Assembly: GCA_963840725.1 (NCBI GenBank)
Contig: CAWIZY010000016.1
Coordinates: forward strand, 186,001-250,000
Reading direction: 5' to 3'
Length of the DNA stretch: 64,000 nucleotides
Origin: CAVWDU01 sp963840725
GTDB taxonomy: Bacteria > Pseudomonadota > Gammaproteobacteria > Pseudomonadales > Halieaceae
Below the pieces are notes generated by a model that was not told the origin of the DNA, made no database searches, and saw only the letters and a program-made list of their open reading frames with translations. The position numbers were made by a program, and so were the translations under genes. The stretch's first letter is position 1. Every line of letters begins with the position of its first letter. Shown here piece by piece: positions 1 to 7,672 of this stretch.

Positions 1-739
1 TCACATCGGGCAACTGGTCCTGGTGGCAGTGCAGCAGGCTGGCGGAGGCCCACACGCCGTCGAAGGCGGCTTGGTCATCCAGGTCGTGAAAAGACTTCAC
101 GGCCACCGGGTGCCCGGTAAAGTCACTTGCCCACTGGGCCATTTCGGGGCTGCTATCCACTGCGGTGACACCGAAGCCCATTTCCCGAAAAGCCTTGCTG
201 TCTCTACCGGAGCCGCAACCCAGATCGAGAATATGGCCGCCGGGGGTCAGGTGCGCTAAAAAACGCTCGTACAAGCCACTGACATCAAAGCCGCTGCTTT
301 CTTCGCAGTAAGCGGTGGCATGGCTTGCGTAATAGCCAGTGGCTCTTGCGCGAGCTTCGTATTGTTCTACCAGGGGGATATCGGCCGGGGCCCATTGGAC
401 CTCATACAGTTGGTCTATCGACAACCACCGCACTTCGTCGTGGTCCACCAGTTGAAAGCTGCCAGAGGTGTGCTCTACCTGATAGGCCAACAGGCGCACC
501 ACCTTCTCGCCATAGTCGTGCAGGTTCTCGCCAATGTAGGGCCCTACTTTAGAGCCAATGCTGAATTCTTCGGCGAGTTCGCGCTCCAGGCAAGCCTCGG
601 GGGTCTCATTGGCCTCGATCTTGCCACCCGGAAATTCCCAGTAACCCGCCAGATGCTTGCCGGGCGCACGGCGCGCCGCCAGAACCTGATCGCCCTTCAT
701 GATTACCGCGGCGGTTACGTTGATGATTGTTTTAGTCAC
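1..739 (-). CDS. Nudix hydrolase-SAM methyltransferase fusion (3' end cut by window edge)
   Basis: One reading frame joins an N-terminal Nudix hydrolase to a class I SAM-dependent methyltransferase; 246 codons are visible without a stop. The Nudix box runs over residues 39-60: G39, E45, R53, E54, E57 and E58 fit GX5EX7REUXEE, and FPGG just before it is MutT-like, suggesting hydrolysis of an oxidised nucleotide or other nucleoside diphosphate derivative. Methyltransferase motif I (LDLGCGSGR) lies at about 171-179, with an acidic motif II residue near D195. I chose GTG 739 because it restores the first beta strand (TKTIINVTAAVI); the next in-frame ATG at 700 would remove it. The methyl acceptor cannot be named. 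No frame break separates the two domains. Confidence 0.85.
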   Translation of the reverse strand, partial: MTKTIINVTAAVIMKGDQVLAARRAPGKHLAGYWEFPGGKIEANETPEACLERELAEEFSIGSKVGPYIGENLHDYGEKVVRLLAYQVEHTSGSFQLVDHDEVRWLSIDQLYEVQWAPADIPLVEQYEARARATGYYASHATAYCEESSGFDVSGLYERFLAHLTPGGHILDLGCGSGRDSKAFREMGFGVTAVDSSPEMAQWASDFTGHPVAVKSFHDLDDQAAFDGVWASASLLHCHQDQLPDV

Positions 740-767
740 CCTGTTTTAGTCACCCTGTTTTAGCCAC
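728..767. repeat. 14-bp tandem repeat over the Nudix-fusion start
   Basis: About 2.9 copies of TGTTTTAGTCACCC. Read on the minus strand, each copy carries a GTG codon. Only the copy at 739-737 opens the long frame. The two upstream GTGs (753 and 767) each open a five-codon frame that stops at a TGA overlapping the next GTG. Confidence 0.85.
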
Positions 768-800
768 ATCGGTATCCCGACCCACTCTTTGCGGATCAGC

Positions 801-890
801 TCTCTCCCAATCACTGCTCTCCCAATCACTGCTCTCCCGATCACAGCTCTCCCAATCACTGCTCTCGCGGTCACTGCTGTCCCGACTAGC
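801..890. repeat. 15-bp tandem repeat, six copies
   Basis: Six copies of a 15-bp unit (consensus GCTCTCCCAATCACT) lie between the end of the thiamine-diphosphate enzyme and the Nudix fusion. Copies 1, 2 and 4 are nearly identical; 3, 5 and 6 carry substitutions. Because the period is a multiple of three, a plus-strand frame reads a repeated LPITA peptide, but no start site or family supports a real gene there. Confidence 0.9.
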
Positions 891-907
891 TTTCTCCAGG
901 GGGATGT

Positions 908-2626
908 TCACAACTTGTTGGCACGCAGAACCAGGTCGTCGTACTCGCGGCTGTCTATCATCGCCTCGACAATCACCGGGCCGCTCATGGCCATCGCAGT
1001 CTGCAGGGCTTCGCGGTAGGCCTGGGCGTCATAGGCTTTGATCACCGGCACGCCAAAAATGTTGTCACCGCCGATGGTGCCGGCCTCCCGCACCGGGGTG
1101 CCGTAGATGGGGTTGTGCTTTTTTTCCTGCTTGATGCGAATCAGGGCCAGGTCGTTGTCGGTGAGCACCACAAACACGATATCCAGCTGCAGCCGCACCG
1201 CCACCGCCAGCTCACCGGCGGTCATCAAAAACCCACCGTCGCCCACCACAGCGCAGATGGGCAACTCCGGGCGGGTGAGTTTTGCGGCGATGGCTCCCGG
1301 AATGGCAAAGCCCATGGCGGACCAGCCGTTGGTCATGATTTGCAGCCCCGGCTCGGGTGTCGGCCATTGCTGGCCAATCAGGTGAATGTGCGCGCCCACG
1401 TCGCAGACCATCACCCCCTCCGAGGGCAGGCACTCGCGCAGCACGGCCATGGCGGCGCAGGGCCCGAAGGCGGCACCGTCCTTGGGCTGCATGCGCGCGA
1501 ACATATCCCGGCGCCGCTCCGCCAGTGCAGCCAGGTCCCAGCCGTCTGGGTCGGAGGCAGGATCAGAGGCAGTGTCAGAGGCTCGGTCCGGGGCGGTGTC
1601 CGCAGCTGAGGCCGGGGCTGTGCGCGGCTCAGCAACCAGGCTGGCCAGATGGTTCAGGCTGGTGCGGATGCAGCCGGTGATATCCAGCACCTGGGGGTAG
1701 GCCTCACGGTCGATATCCACTGGCTGGGTGTCCAGGTTGATCAGCGGTACGGCGGGCATCCATTGTTCAAAATTGAACTCCACCGGGTCGTAGCCCACGG
1801 CAATAACCAGGTCGGCCAGGCCGTAGGTTTGCGCAACCACATCGCTCAGGGCATGAAACAGCACACCGGCATACAAGGGGTCAGTTTCCTTGATCATACC
1901 CTTGGCCATGGGTGTGATAACCACCGGCGCCTGCAGGTGGCGGGCCAGGGTCAGTGCCTCTTGCGCCACCTGCGCACGCACGGCGCCAAGCCCTATCACC
2001 ACCAGGGGTTTGCGGCTGTCCGCCAGGGCCGCGCCGCAATCGGCCAGTCTGGCGGCATCCGGCGCGGGTACTGGGGCGGGCATGGCGCTAGACAAATTAG
2101 TGGCCGCTGCCGTCACTTGGGCCGGTTCGGCACTCAGGCCCTGGGGCAGGCCAATGTGCACCGGGCCGGGCCGCTCGGCCTGCGCCAGCTGCGCGGCCTC
2201 CAGCAACGTTTGGGCCGGGTCCTGCGCCGAGAGGCGGGTGGTGGCTTTGGTCAGGGGCGCAAACAACTGCTGGTGATCAATGCCCATCTGGGTGGTGCGC
2301 CCACGCATCGCCGCCGGCATTTCGTCGGTCAGCGCCAGCATCGGCGAGCGGTCCAGCAAAGCACTGCCAACGCCGGTGGCCAGGTTGGTCGCACCGGGAC
2401 CAAAGGTTCCAAAGCACACGCCGGGGGCGCCGCTGAGACGGCCGGCCACATCGGCCATAAAGCCGGCACCACCTTCGTGGGTGGCCAGCACAAACTCGAT
2501 GCCCTCGGTCTGGCGCAGGGCTTCCATATAGTCCACCCAGCCACCACTGGGCACGCCAAATACATGCTTCACGCCCAGATCGCGAAGGGCCTGGACCACT
2601 GCGGTTGCTACCGTGTTCGCGCTCAT
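908..2626 (-). CDS. Thiamine-diphosphate-dependent enzyme, acetolactate-synthase-like
   Basis: A 572-residue member of the acetolactate synthase/benzoylformate decarboxylase superfamily. The N-terminal Pyr domain has the proton-relay glutamate E51 (ATHEGGAGF). The C-terminal PP domain has the diphosphate motif starting at GDG 462-464 and ending at N491 (LTDN). A linker around residues 355-380 is an Ala/Asp/Ser-rich low-complexity stretch, which is unusual. The start at 2626 gives the normal family length; an upstream extension to 2854 would run into kynU and has no family resemblance. It lies 109 bp downstream of kynU on the same strand, so a role in processing a tryptophan- or alanine-derived 2-oxo acid is possible, but the substrate is not determined. 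Confidence 0.88.
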   Translation of the reverse strand: MSANTVATAVVQALRDLGVKHVFGVPSGGWVDYMEALRQTEGIEFVLATHEGGAGFMADVAGRLSGAPGVCFGTFGPGATNLATGVGSALLDRSPMLALTDEMPAAMRGRTTQMGIDHQQLFAPLTKATTRLSAQDPAQTLLEAAQLAQAERPGPVHIGLPQGLSAEPAQVTAAATNLSSAMPAPVPAPDAARLADCGAALADSRKPLVVIGLGAVRAQVAQEALTLARHLQAPVVITPMAKGMIKETDPLYAGVLFHALSDVVAQTYGLADLVIAVGYDPVEFNFEQWMPAVPLINLDTQPVDIDREAYPQVLDITGCIRTSLNHLASLVAEPRTAPASAADTAPDRASDTASDPASDPDGWDLAALAERRRDMFARMQPKDGAAFGPCAAMAVLRECLPSEGVMVCDVGAHIHLIGQQWPTPEPGLQIMTNGWSAMGFAIPGAIAAKLTRPELPICAVVGDGGFLMTAGELAVAVRLQLDIVFVVLTDNDLALIRIKQEKKHNPIYGTPVREAGTIGGDNIFGVPVIKAYDAQAYREALQTAMAMSGPVIVEAMIDSREYDDLVLRANKL

Positions 2627-2735
2627 GTCAGTTCCTGTCTCGCTGGGAATAAAGGCTACCAGCAAAAAGCTCCGCCAGCATAAAGCCCCGCCAACATAAA
2701 CCCCCACGGTGGGCCCCATTGCTCGCGGGCAGGCA

Positions 2736-3977
2736 TCAGGTGACGGCTCCCCGGCGGTTAAACTCCTCGCGCTGCCACTCTTCGCTGTGCATGATGGCGT
2801 GCAGCTGCTCCACCGCATCCCAGACATCCACATAGCTGTTGTACAGTGGCGCAAAGCCGAAGCGCATATTCATCGGGGCGCGAAAGTCGCCCACCACGCC
2901 CCGCGCGATCAGGGCCTGCACAATGGCATAGCCCTGCTCGTGGTTCAGCGATACCTGGCTGCCGCGCCGCTCAGCCTCCCGGGGGCTCACCAGACTGAAA
3001 CCAAAATTCTCGCAGCGCTGCTCAACCAGCTCGATAAACAAGCCGGTGAGCGCCTGTGATTTGCGGCGAATAGCAGACATATTCGCCCGCAAGAATATAT
3101 CGATGCCGACTTCCGCCACCGCCAGGCTCAGGATGGGCTGGGTGCCGCTCAACATCTGGCGAATGGTGTCTGCCGGCCGGTAATCGCGCTCGAAGGCGAA
3201 GGGCGCCGCATGCCCCCACCACCCGGTGAGGGGCTGCTGTACCTGCCCCTGATGCCGACGGGCGGCGTAAATAAACCCCGGGCTTCCCGGGCCGCCGTTG
3301 AGATACTTGTAAGTGCAGCCAACGGCGAAATCCACCTGGCAGGCATTGAGGTCTACCTCCAGCGCGCCGGCACTGTGGCACAGGTCCCACACGGAAATGG
3401 CGCCCGCCGCGTGGGTCCGGGCTGTTACTGCCGCCATGTCCAGCACCCGGCCGGACTTGTAATGAATCTGGGTCAGGCAGACCAGTGCCACATCGCTGTC
3501 GATGGCGCCGGCCAGTTCGTCTTCCTCTGCGAAGCGAATCTCATAGCCGTCACCGAGGCTGGCGATCAGGCCCTGAATCATGTAATTGTTGGTGGGAAAG
3601 TTGCTGCCCTCCAGCACAATCACCCGTCGGTCCGGCACCAGTGCCAGTGCCGCCGCCACCACCTTGTGGAGGTTAATCCCGGTGGAGTCGGTCACCACCA
3701 CCTCCCCCGCGTCGGCGCCCACCAGCCTGGCGATTTTGTCACCGATGGCGACCGGCAGCTCCCACCACCCGGCCTTGTTCCAGCTGGTGATAAGATCCAC
3801 ACCCCACTCCTGCTCCAGCACTTCCCGGGCCCGCGCCATGGCGGCGTGAGGCCGGACACCCAGGGAGTTGCCATCGAGATAAATCGTACCCGGGGGCAGC
3901 GCGAACTCCTGGCGAAATTCCGCCAGTTCATCGTCGCGGTCCAGGGCTTCGCAGTCGGTGCGGGAAACTTGTGTCAT
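2736..3977 (-). CDS. kynU: Kynureninase
   Basis: This PLP enzyme cleaves L-kynurenine to anthranilate and L-alanine (also 3-hydroxykynurenine to 3-hydroxyanthranilate) in cytosolic tryptophan degradation. The 413-residue length is normal. Diagnostic features are YLDGNSLG at 33-40, the aspartate and histidine of VWDLCHSAGA near 196-205, and the PLP lysine K224 in CTYKYLNGGPG. An AGAGG ribosome-binding site sits about 6 bases before the ATG at 3977. No tryptophan 2,3-dioxygenase or formamidase gene is intact here; the remnant just upstream is an alpha/beta hydrolase of unknown substrate. The thiamine-diphosphate enzyme follows on the same strand. Confidence 0.96.
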   Translation of the reverse strand: MTQVSRTDCEALDRDDELAEFRQEFALPPGTIYLDGNSLGVRPHAAMARAREVLEQEWGVDLITSWNKAGWWELPVAIGDKIARLVGADAGEVVVTDSTGINLHKVVAAALALVPDRRVIVLEGSNFPTNNYMIQGLIASLGDGYEIRFAEEDELAGAIDSDVALVCLTQIHYKSGRVLDMAAVTARTHAAGAISVWDLCHSAGALEVDLNACQVDFAVGCTYKYLNGGPGSPGFIYAARRHQGQVQQPLTGWWGHAAPFAFERDYRPADTIRQMLSGTQPILSLAVAEVGIDIFLRANMSAIRRKSQALTGLFIELVEQRCENFGFSLVSPREAERRGSQVSLNHEQGYAIVQALIARGVVGDFRAPMNMRFGFAPLYNSYVDVWDAVEQLHAIMHSEEWQREEFNRRGAVT

Positions 3978-3998
3978 GGTTTGCCTCTTTTTGGCTCT

Positions 3999-4238
3999 TC
4001 AAGCAGGGTTCTGAATCTGCAGCGCTGCCATCAACGCGGCATTGAATTGTGCGGGGGCTCCATAAAACGCCGAGTGCCCCAGGCCCTCGTTTTCTGCCAG
4101 CTGCCTAGCTCACCTGTGCCTGTACCAGCCGCATGACCACAACGGGAAAGAGCATATCCCCGGTGCCGGCAATGAATAATACCGGTATTTCGGTGGCGGC
4201 GAGCTGGGCCGGCCCTGTTACAGGCAAATCGGCCACCG
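3999..4238 (-). pseudogene. C-terminal remnant of an alpha/beta hydrolase
   Basis: Read on the minus strand, one frame gives AATEIPVLFIAGTGDMLFPV, a typical strand followed by the acid-residue loop of alpha/beta hydrolases, then stops at TAG. In a second frame, shifted by one, comes ENEGLGHSAFYGAPAQFNAA, the matching catalytic-His segment and C-terminal helix, ending at TGA 3999-4001. The two halves are in the right order and spacing, so this is the tail of a frameshifted hydrolase whose N-terminus has been lost. It sits between kynU and the TauE-family gene, in the same orientation. Family-level recognition only. Confidence 0.7.
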
Positions 4239-4239
4239 G

Positions 4240-5067
4240 TCAGCCGGGCCCCAGTGCCCGCAGCAACATGCGCAGGGCCACAATAGCCAGGAAGATGCCG
4301 AAGGCGAGACTCAGCTGCCGCTTGCTGAGCCGGTGCGCCAGTTTAGCTCCCCAGGGCGCAGCCAACACAGTCACCGGTGCAATGAGCAGCAGCCCGATCA
4401 GATTCACATAGCCGAGACTACCCGGCGGCAGGCGCGGGTCACCCCAGCCTGCAATCACAAAGCCAATTGCGCCGGGCACACTAATCAGCAAACCGAACAC
4501 GGCCGCCGTGCCCACCGCGCGGTGGATGCTCTGGTTCAACAGGGTTAACACCGGCACACTGAGGGTTCCACCGCCTATCCCCATCATGCTCGACAAGCCA
4601 CCAATGCCCAGCGGCACCAGGGATCCCAATACGCCCCGGGGTACATCCTGGGCAATGTGCACCCCCTCCAGCGGCAGCAGCATTTTGATGGCCACCAGCA
4701 GGGCCACGCCACCAAACACCAGCGCCAGCACCTGACTGTCCACCCGCGCGGCGAGCACCGTGCCCACTATGGACCCCAGGAACACAAAGGGCCCCCAGAA
4801 CCTGACCAGGGAGAAGTCCACTGCCCCGCGGCTGTGGTGGGCCCGGGAGGAGGCGATGGAGGTGGGAATAATGGTGGCCAGCGAGGTGGCCACCGCAACG
4901 TGCATGCGAATGGCAGGGTCTACGCCCAGCAGGCCCAGGGCCGTATCCAGCACCGGCACAATAACAATCCCGCCGCCCACGCCCAGCAGGCCGGCCAGCA
5001 GACCGCCCACGACACCGGTCATCAGCATGGCCCCGGCCAGCGGCAGCAGTTCCATGATTGCGTCCAT
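4240..5067 (-). CDS. TauE/SafE family membrane permease
   Basis: A 275-residue polytopic inner-membrane protein of the TauE/SafE (DUF81) family, whose members export sulfite, sulfoacetate or other organic anions. About eight hydrophobic segments are visible. The duplicated family signature appears as LLGVGGGIVIVPVL at about 27-40 and MMGIGGGTLSVPVL in the second half. An internal ATG four codons in (MELLPL) is an alternative start. The substrate is not apparent; neighbours concern tryptophan catabolism, not sulfur. It is divergent from the aspartate dehydrogenase gene across a 312-bp spacer. Confidence 0.88.
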   Translation of the reverse strand: MDAIMELLPLAGAMLMTGVVGGLLAGLLGVGGGIVIVPVLDTALGLLGVDPAIRMHVAVATSLATIIPTSIASSRAHHSRGAVDFSLVRFWGPFVFLGSIVGTVLAARVDSQVLALVFGGVALLVAIKMLLPLEGVHIAQDVPRGVLGSLVPLGIGGLSSMMGIGGGTLSVPVLTLLNQSIHRAVGTAAVFGLLISVPGAIGFVIAGWGDPRLPPGSLGYVNLIGLLLIAPVTVLAAPWGAKLAHRLSKRQLSLAFGIFLAIVALRMLLRALGPG

Positions 5068-5379
5068 ATCCAGTGCTCCAGCTTGCGGCCTGTGACTTGT
5101 GTGTGCGAATTATGCTGGGCAGCGGGCCAGGCCTGCAGATTCCGGCCCTGCCGCCAGGCAATCGAGCGTTTTTGCCCGGATATCCAACAGCACAACTGCG
5201 AACACTGCGGTCCGGCGCATCCCGGGAAAAAGCCCCAGTAGCCCGTGGCCTATAATTATTTGCTATAAGCGTTTGCTACAAAAGCACCGGGAGATGGTAT
5301 GTTAAACCTATTGTACAGTTCACTATAGTGTTGACTGGCTGTGAGCAACTCCCGGCTCGCTGCGCTATCGGGGAACAGC
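5068..5379. promoter_or_regulatory. Divergent spacer with palindrome before aspartate dehydrogenase
   Basis: This 312-bp spacer holds the promoters for the divergent TauE-type and aspartate dehydrogenase genes. A TATAAT lies at 5251-5256. A perfect 10-bp palindrome, CACTATAGTG, lies at 5322-5331, about 50 bp before the ATG, where an operator would sit. The region 5251-5330 is noticeably AT-richer than its surroundings. No regulator gene is adjacent, so the binding protein is unknown. Confidence 0.4.
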
Positions 5380-6189
5380 ATGAGAGAGTTGAAAGTAGGC
5401 ATCGCCGGACTGGGAACCATCGGCTGCAAGGTTGCCGCAGCACTGGCCGCCGGCATGCCGGGCCTGCGACTGCAGGCGGTTGTCAGCGGCAACCAGCAGC
5501 GGGCTGAGGCCACCCTCAACCTGCTGGGTGTTTCCGTTCCCGTGCTGACGCCCGCTGAACTCGCCGCCGCCAGCGATATTGTCGTCGAGTGCGCCCCCAC
5601 CCCGGCCTTTATGGAAATTGCCGAACCGGCCCTCACCCGGGGTTGCACACTGGTGACGGTCAGCGGCGCCGCCATTTTGCAACACCCGGAGATTGTCGAC
5701 CTGGCGTCCGCCCGGGGGAGCCGGATTGTCCTGGCCACCGGTGCCCTGCTGGGGCTGGATGCCGTGCGAGCGGCAGCCGAGGGCGAGATACACAGCGTCG
5801 ACATGGTCACGCGCAAGCCACCGCGCTCCCTCGCCAAGGCCCGCTATATCGTCGATAATAATATCAAAATTGATGCCCTCTCCGAGCCACTGATGGTCTT
5901 TGAGGGCAGCGCGCGTGAGGGCGCAGAAAAATTCCCCTCCAACGTCAACGTAGCCGCCGCACTTGGCCTGGCGGGCATAGGCCCGGAGCGCACCCGGCTG
6001 CAGATCTGGGCGGACCCGACCCTGGACCGCAACACCCACTTTATCCGCGTCGATGCCGACAGCGCCCGACTGGAACTGAAGATCGAGAACGTGCCCTCCC
6101 AGGAAAACCCGGGGACCGGAAAAATCACCGCCCTGAGCGTAATCGCCGCCTTGCGCGCGCTCACCGCGCCCCTGCGCGTTGGCACCTGA
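5380..6189 (+). CDS. nadX: L-aspartate dehydrogenase
   Basis: This NAD(P)-dependent enzyme oxidatively deaminates L-aspartate to oxaloacetate via iminoaspartate and can supply iminoaspartate for NAD synthesis. The 269-residue protein has the Rossmann motif GLGTIG (GxGxxG at 10-15). Its C-terminal half has the family signature: NVNVAAALGLAGIGPERT, IWADP, and ENPGTGKITALSVIAALRAL. I chose ATG 5380 because GGGGA sits 5-6 bases upstream; GTG 5341 in frame has no ribosome-binding site. It stands alone after the divergent spacer. A weak remnant of an aromatic-pathway hydratase may follow, which could hint at a former catabolic operon. Confidence 0.9.
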   Translation: MRELKVGIAGLGTIGCKVAAALAAGMPGLRLQAVVSGNQQRAEATLNLLGVSVPVLTPAELAAASDIVVECAPTPAFMEIAEPALTRGCTLVTVSGAAILQHPEIVDLASARGSRIVLATGALLGLDAVRAAAEGEIHSVDMVTRKPPRSLAKARYIVDNNIKIDALSEPLMVFEGSAREGAEKFPSNVNVAAALGLAGIGPERTRLQIWADPTLDRNTHFIRVDADSARLELKIENVPSQENPGTGKITALSVIAALRALTAPLRVGT

Positions 6190-6224
6190 TGTGCTGCGGT
6201 GCTCAAGAGTCCCGGTCAAACTGA

Positions 6225-6290
6225 CCTTCAACTCACTTTCAATACACCCTTCAACCCACCTTCAACCCACCGTTAACACACCTTCAACAC
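6225..6290. repeat. Degenerate 11-bp tandem repeat
   Basis: About six imperfect copies of CTTCAACCCAC follow the aspartate dehydrogenase stop codon. They are purine-poor on the plus strand and have no coding capacity in the surrounding spacer. Confidence 0.7.
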
Positions 6291-6336
6291 GACCCCAACC
6301 CACCTCGACCTCAGCACGGACACCAGGACACCCAGA

Positions 6337-6501
6337 TTGAACCCGGACCAGATCACCAGCTACGGCGACGAACTTTATGCAGCGGCGGGCGCAGCGTGGC
6401 CAGGGGCTTGCGAAATTCAGGAACTCCGAGCTAAACTAAAAGTGTGCGTCGTACATTGCGCAGACAATTTTACTCCCAACCGACACTTAACTCCCGCATG
6501 A
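6337..6501 (+). pseudogene. Possible N-terminal scrap of a 2-hydroxypentadienoate hydratase-like gene
   Basis: A frame beginning TTG AAC CCG reads LNPDQITSYGDELYAAAGAA, which resembles the N-terminus of 2-keto-4-pentenoate hydratase/fumarylacetoacetate-hydrolase-fold proteins (MNPxxIxxxGDELYxA). It loses any resemblance after about 20 residues and stops at TGA 6499-6501. The match is short and could be chance. The rest of the 6190-6511 spacer holds only the 11-bp repeats and the leader of the next gene. Confidence 0.25.
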
Positions 6502-6511
6502 GACCCATCCT

Positions 6512-7084
6512 ATGAAACGAGTTACCACTGTTGCCAGTTCACTGCTGTTCGCAGGTGCCTCCGCGTTGAGCTCAGTCGCACTGGCAGATACCACCAAGGC
6601 AAACTGCGAGTTTTATAGCCACGGTGACAAAAAAAGCGATCGCTCAGGCCCCTGCACGTTTTCCCAGCGCCAGGGCTATATCGATATCAATCTGGCCAAC
6701 GGCAAGTCTTTTGACCTGAAACCGGGCGAAAAAGCCAACCACTACAAGGATCAGGATGGCCACAAAGTGCGCCGCAAGGAAGCCGCCAACGGAGCAACTT
6801 TCCAATGGGAACACAAGCGTGTTGTGGTCTCGTTTAACGGTGCCCAGGGATCATCGGCAGCAGCCACCGGCAGTGTGGCGGTGAAAGATATGGCGCGGTA
6901 TTGCGCGGGCGAGGCCTCGGCCAAATTCAACCAGCGGCCTAACAATATCTCTACCCAGCCCGCGTTCAGTGATCAGGGCATGTACTCCGTGTACGGCCAA
7001 TACCCGCCCTCGGGCGCGGACCCCACCGTGTTTATCTGTACCTTCTCGGACAATCGTCAGTTTGTCGCCGTAGACAAGCAGTAA
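6512..7084 (+). CDS. Exported protein with PCTFSQRQGY core (paralogue of 8624-9313)
   Basis: A 190-residue protein with a clear Sec signal peptide; cleavage is likely after ALA at about residue 25. The mature part begins with NCEFYSHGDKK and then PCTFSQRQGYIDINLANG, followed by KDQDGHKVRR. The same order of motifs occurs in the minus-strand gene at 8624-9313, so the two are diverged paralogues. The two early cysteines of the core are shared and could form a disulfide in the periplasm. A second part (residues 120-190) has two more cysteines, in RYCAGEA and FICTFSDN. I do not recognise a named family and assign no function. It is followed by a lipoprotein gene on the same strand. Confidence 0.8.
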   Translation: MKRVTTVASSLLFAGASALSSVALADTTKANCEFYSHGDKKSDRSGPCTFSQRQGYIDINLANGKSFDLKPGEKANHYKDQDGHKVRRKEAANGATFQWEHKRVVVSFNGAQGSSAAATGSVAVKDMARYCAGEASAKFNQRPNNISTQPAFSDQGMYSVYGQYPPSGADPTVFICTFSDNRQFVAVDKQ

Positions 7085-7221
7085 ACCCACACTCGACACC
7101 CGCACGCCGCTTTAACCAGCCTTGAGCTGGGCGGCTGGCGGCCAAACCGGACCCCAGCCCAAGTTCAGGGCAACCTTTTTACTTTCGATTTTTAGCTTTT
7201 AGCACCACGAGAAACCAGACT

Positions 7222-7611
7222 ATGCATAAAAAGAACGTTACCACTGTTGGCATCCTGCTCATCGCGGGGGCGTCCACGCTGCTCACTGGCTGCGGCGGTG
7301 TGGGCAATATGAGTGCGATCAAGGAAGGGACCCAGTACGCCATCGATTGCGAGCCCGACAAGGCCCTGCGCGAGCTCGACAAGGCCGAGGCTGACGGTGG
7401 ACTGAGCGGGTATATGGCACAGCTGGAGCGCATTGTAGTGCTGCGTGATGCAGGGCGTACCGCTGCGGCCGAGAGTGCGATGGATGCCTATATGGCTCTG
7501 CCCGAGGTAGAGGGTCAGACCCGCGCCGATATCGACAAGTCCATTGAGGAAAGTTTGGAGGAACTGCGTAAGGAGCGCAAAAAGGAAACCGGGCAGCCTA
7601 CCTGCAGCTGA
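7222..7611 (+). CDS. Small TPR-like lipoprotein
   Basis: A 129-residue lipoprotein. The signal peptide ends in the lipobox LLTGC (C24 lipidated), and serine/glycine-rich residues follow. The rest is alpha-helical and charged. Segments ALRELDKAEADGGLSGYMAQL and VLRDAGRTAAAESAMDAYMAL pair like tetratricopeptide helices, suggesting a protein-binding periplasmic role. It starts 137 bp after the exported protein gene, same strand, and converges with the META-domain gene. No specific family recognised. Confidence 0.78.
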   Translation: MHKKNVTTVGILLIAGASTLLTGCGGVGNMSAIKEGTQYAIDCEPDKALRELDKAEADGGLSGYMAQLERIVVLRDAGRTAAAESAMDAYMALPEVEGQTRADIDKSIEESLEELRKERKKETGQPTCS

Positions 7612-7672
7612 CCGGCGCAGGCTTAACCGCAGCTGTACCCTCTCACTGTTAGCGCCCTGCCCATAGGGCGCC

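Noticed and set aside
789..1019. Plus-strand frame encoding repeated LPITA
   Set aside because: Produced by the 15-bp tandem repeat and then antisense to a real gene; no ribosome-binding site or family.
1649..2683. Long plus-strand frame of about 344 codons
   Set aside because: Antisense to the thiamine-diphosphate enzyme; composition is that of a GC-rich shadow frame with no recognisable motif.
2627..2854. N-terminal extension of the thiamine-diphosphate enzyme
   Set aside because: It overlaps the kynU coding end, has no family similarity, and the normal Pyr-domain start is at 2626.
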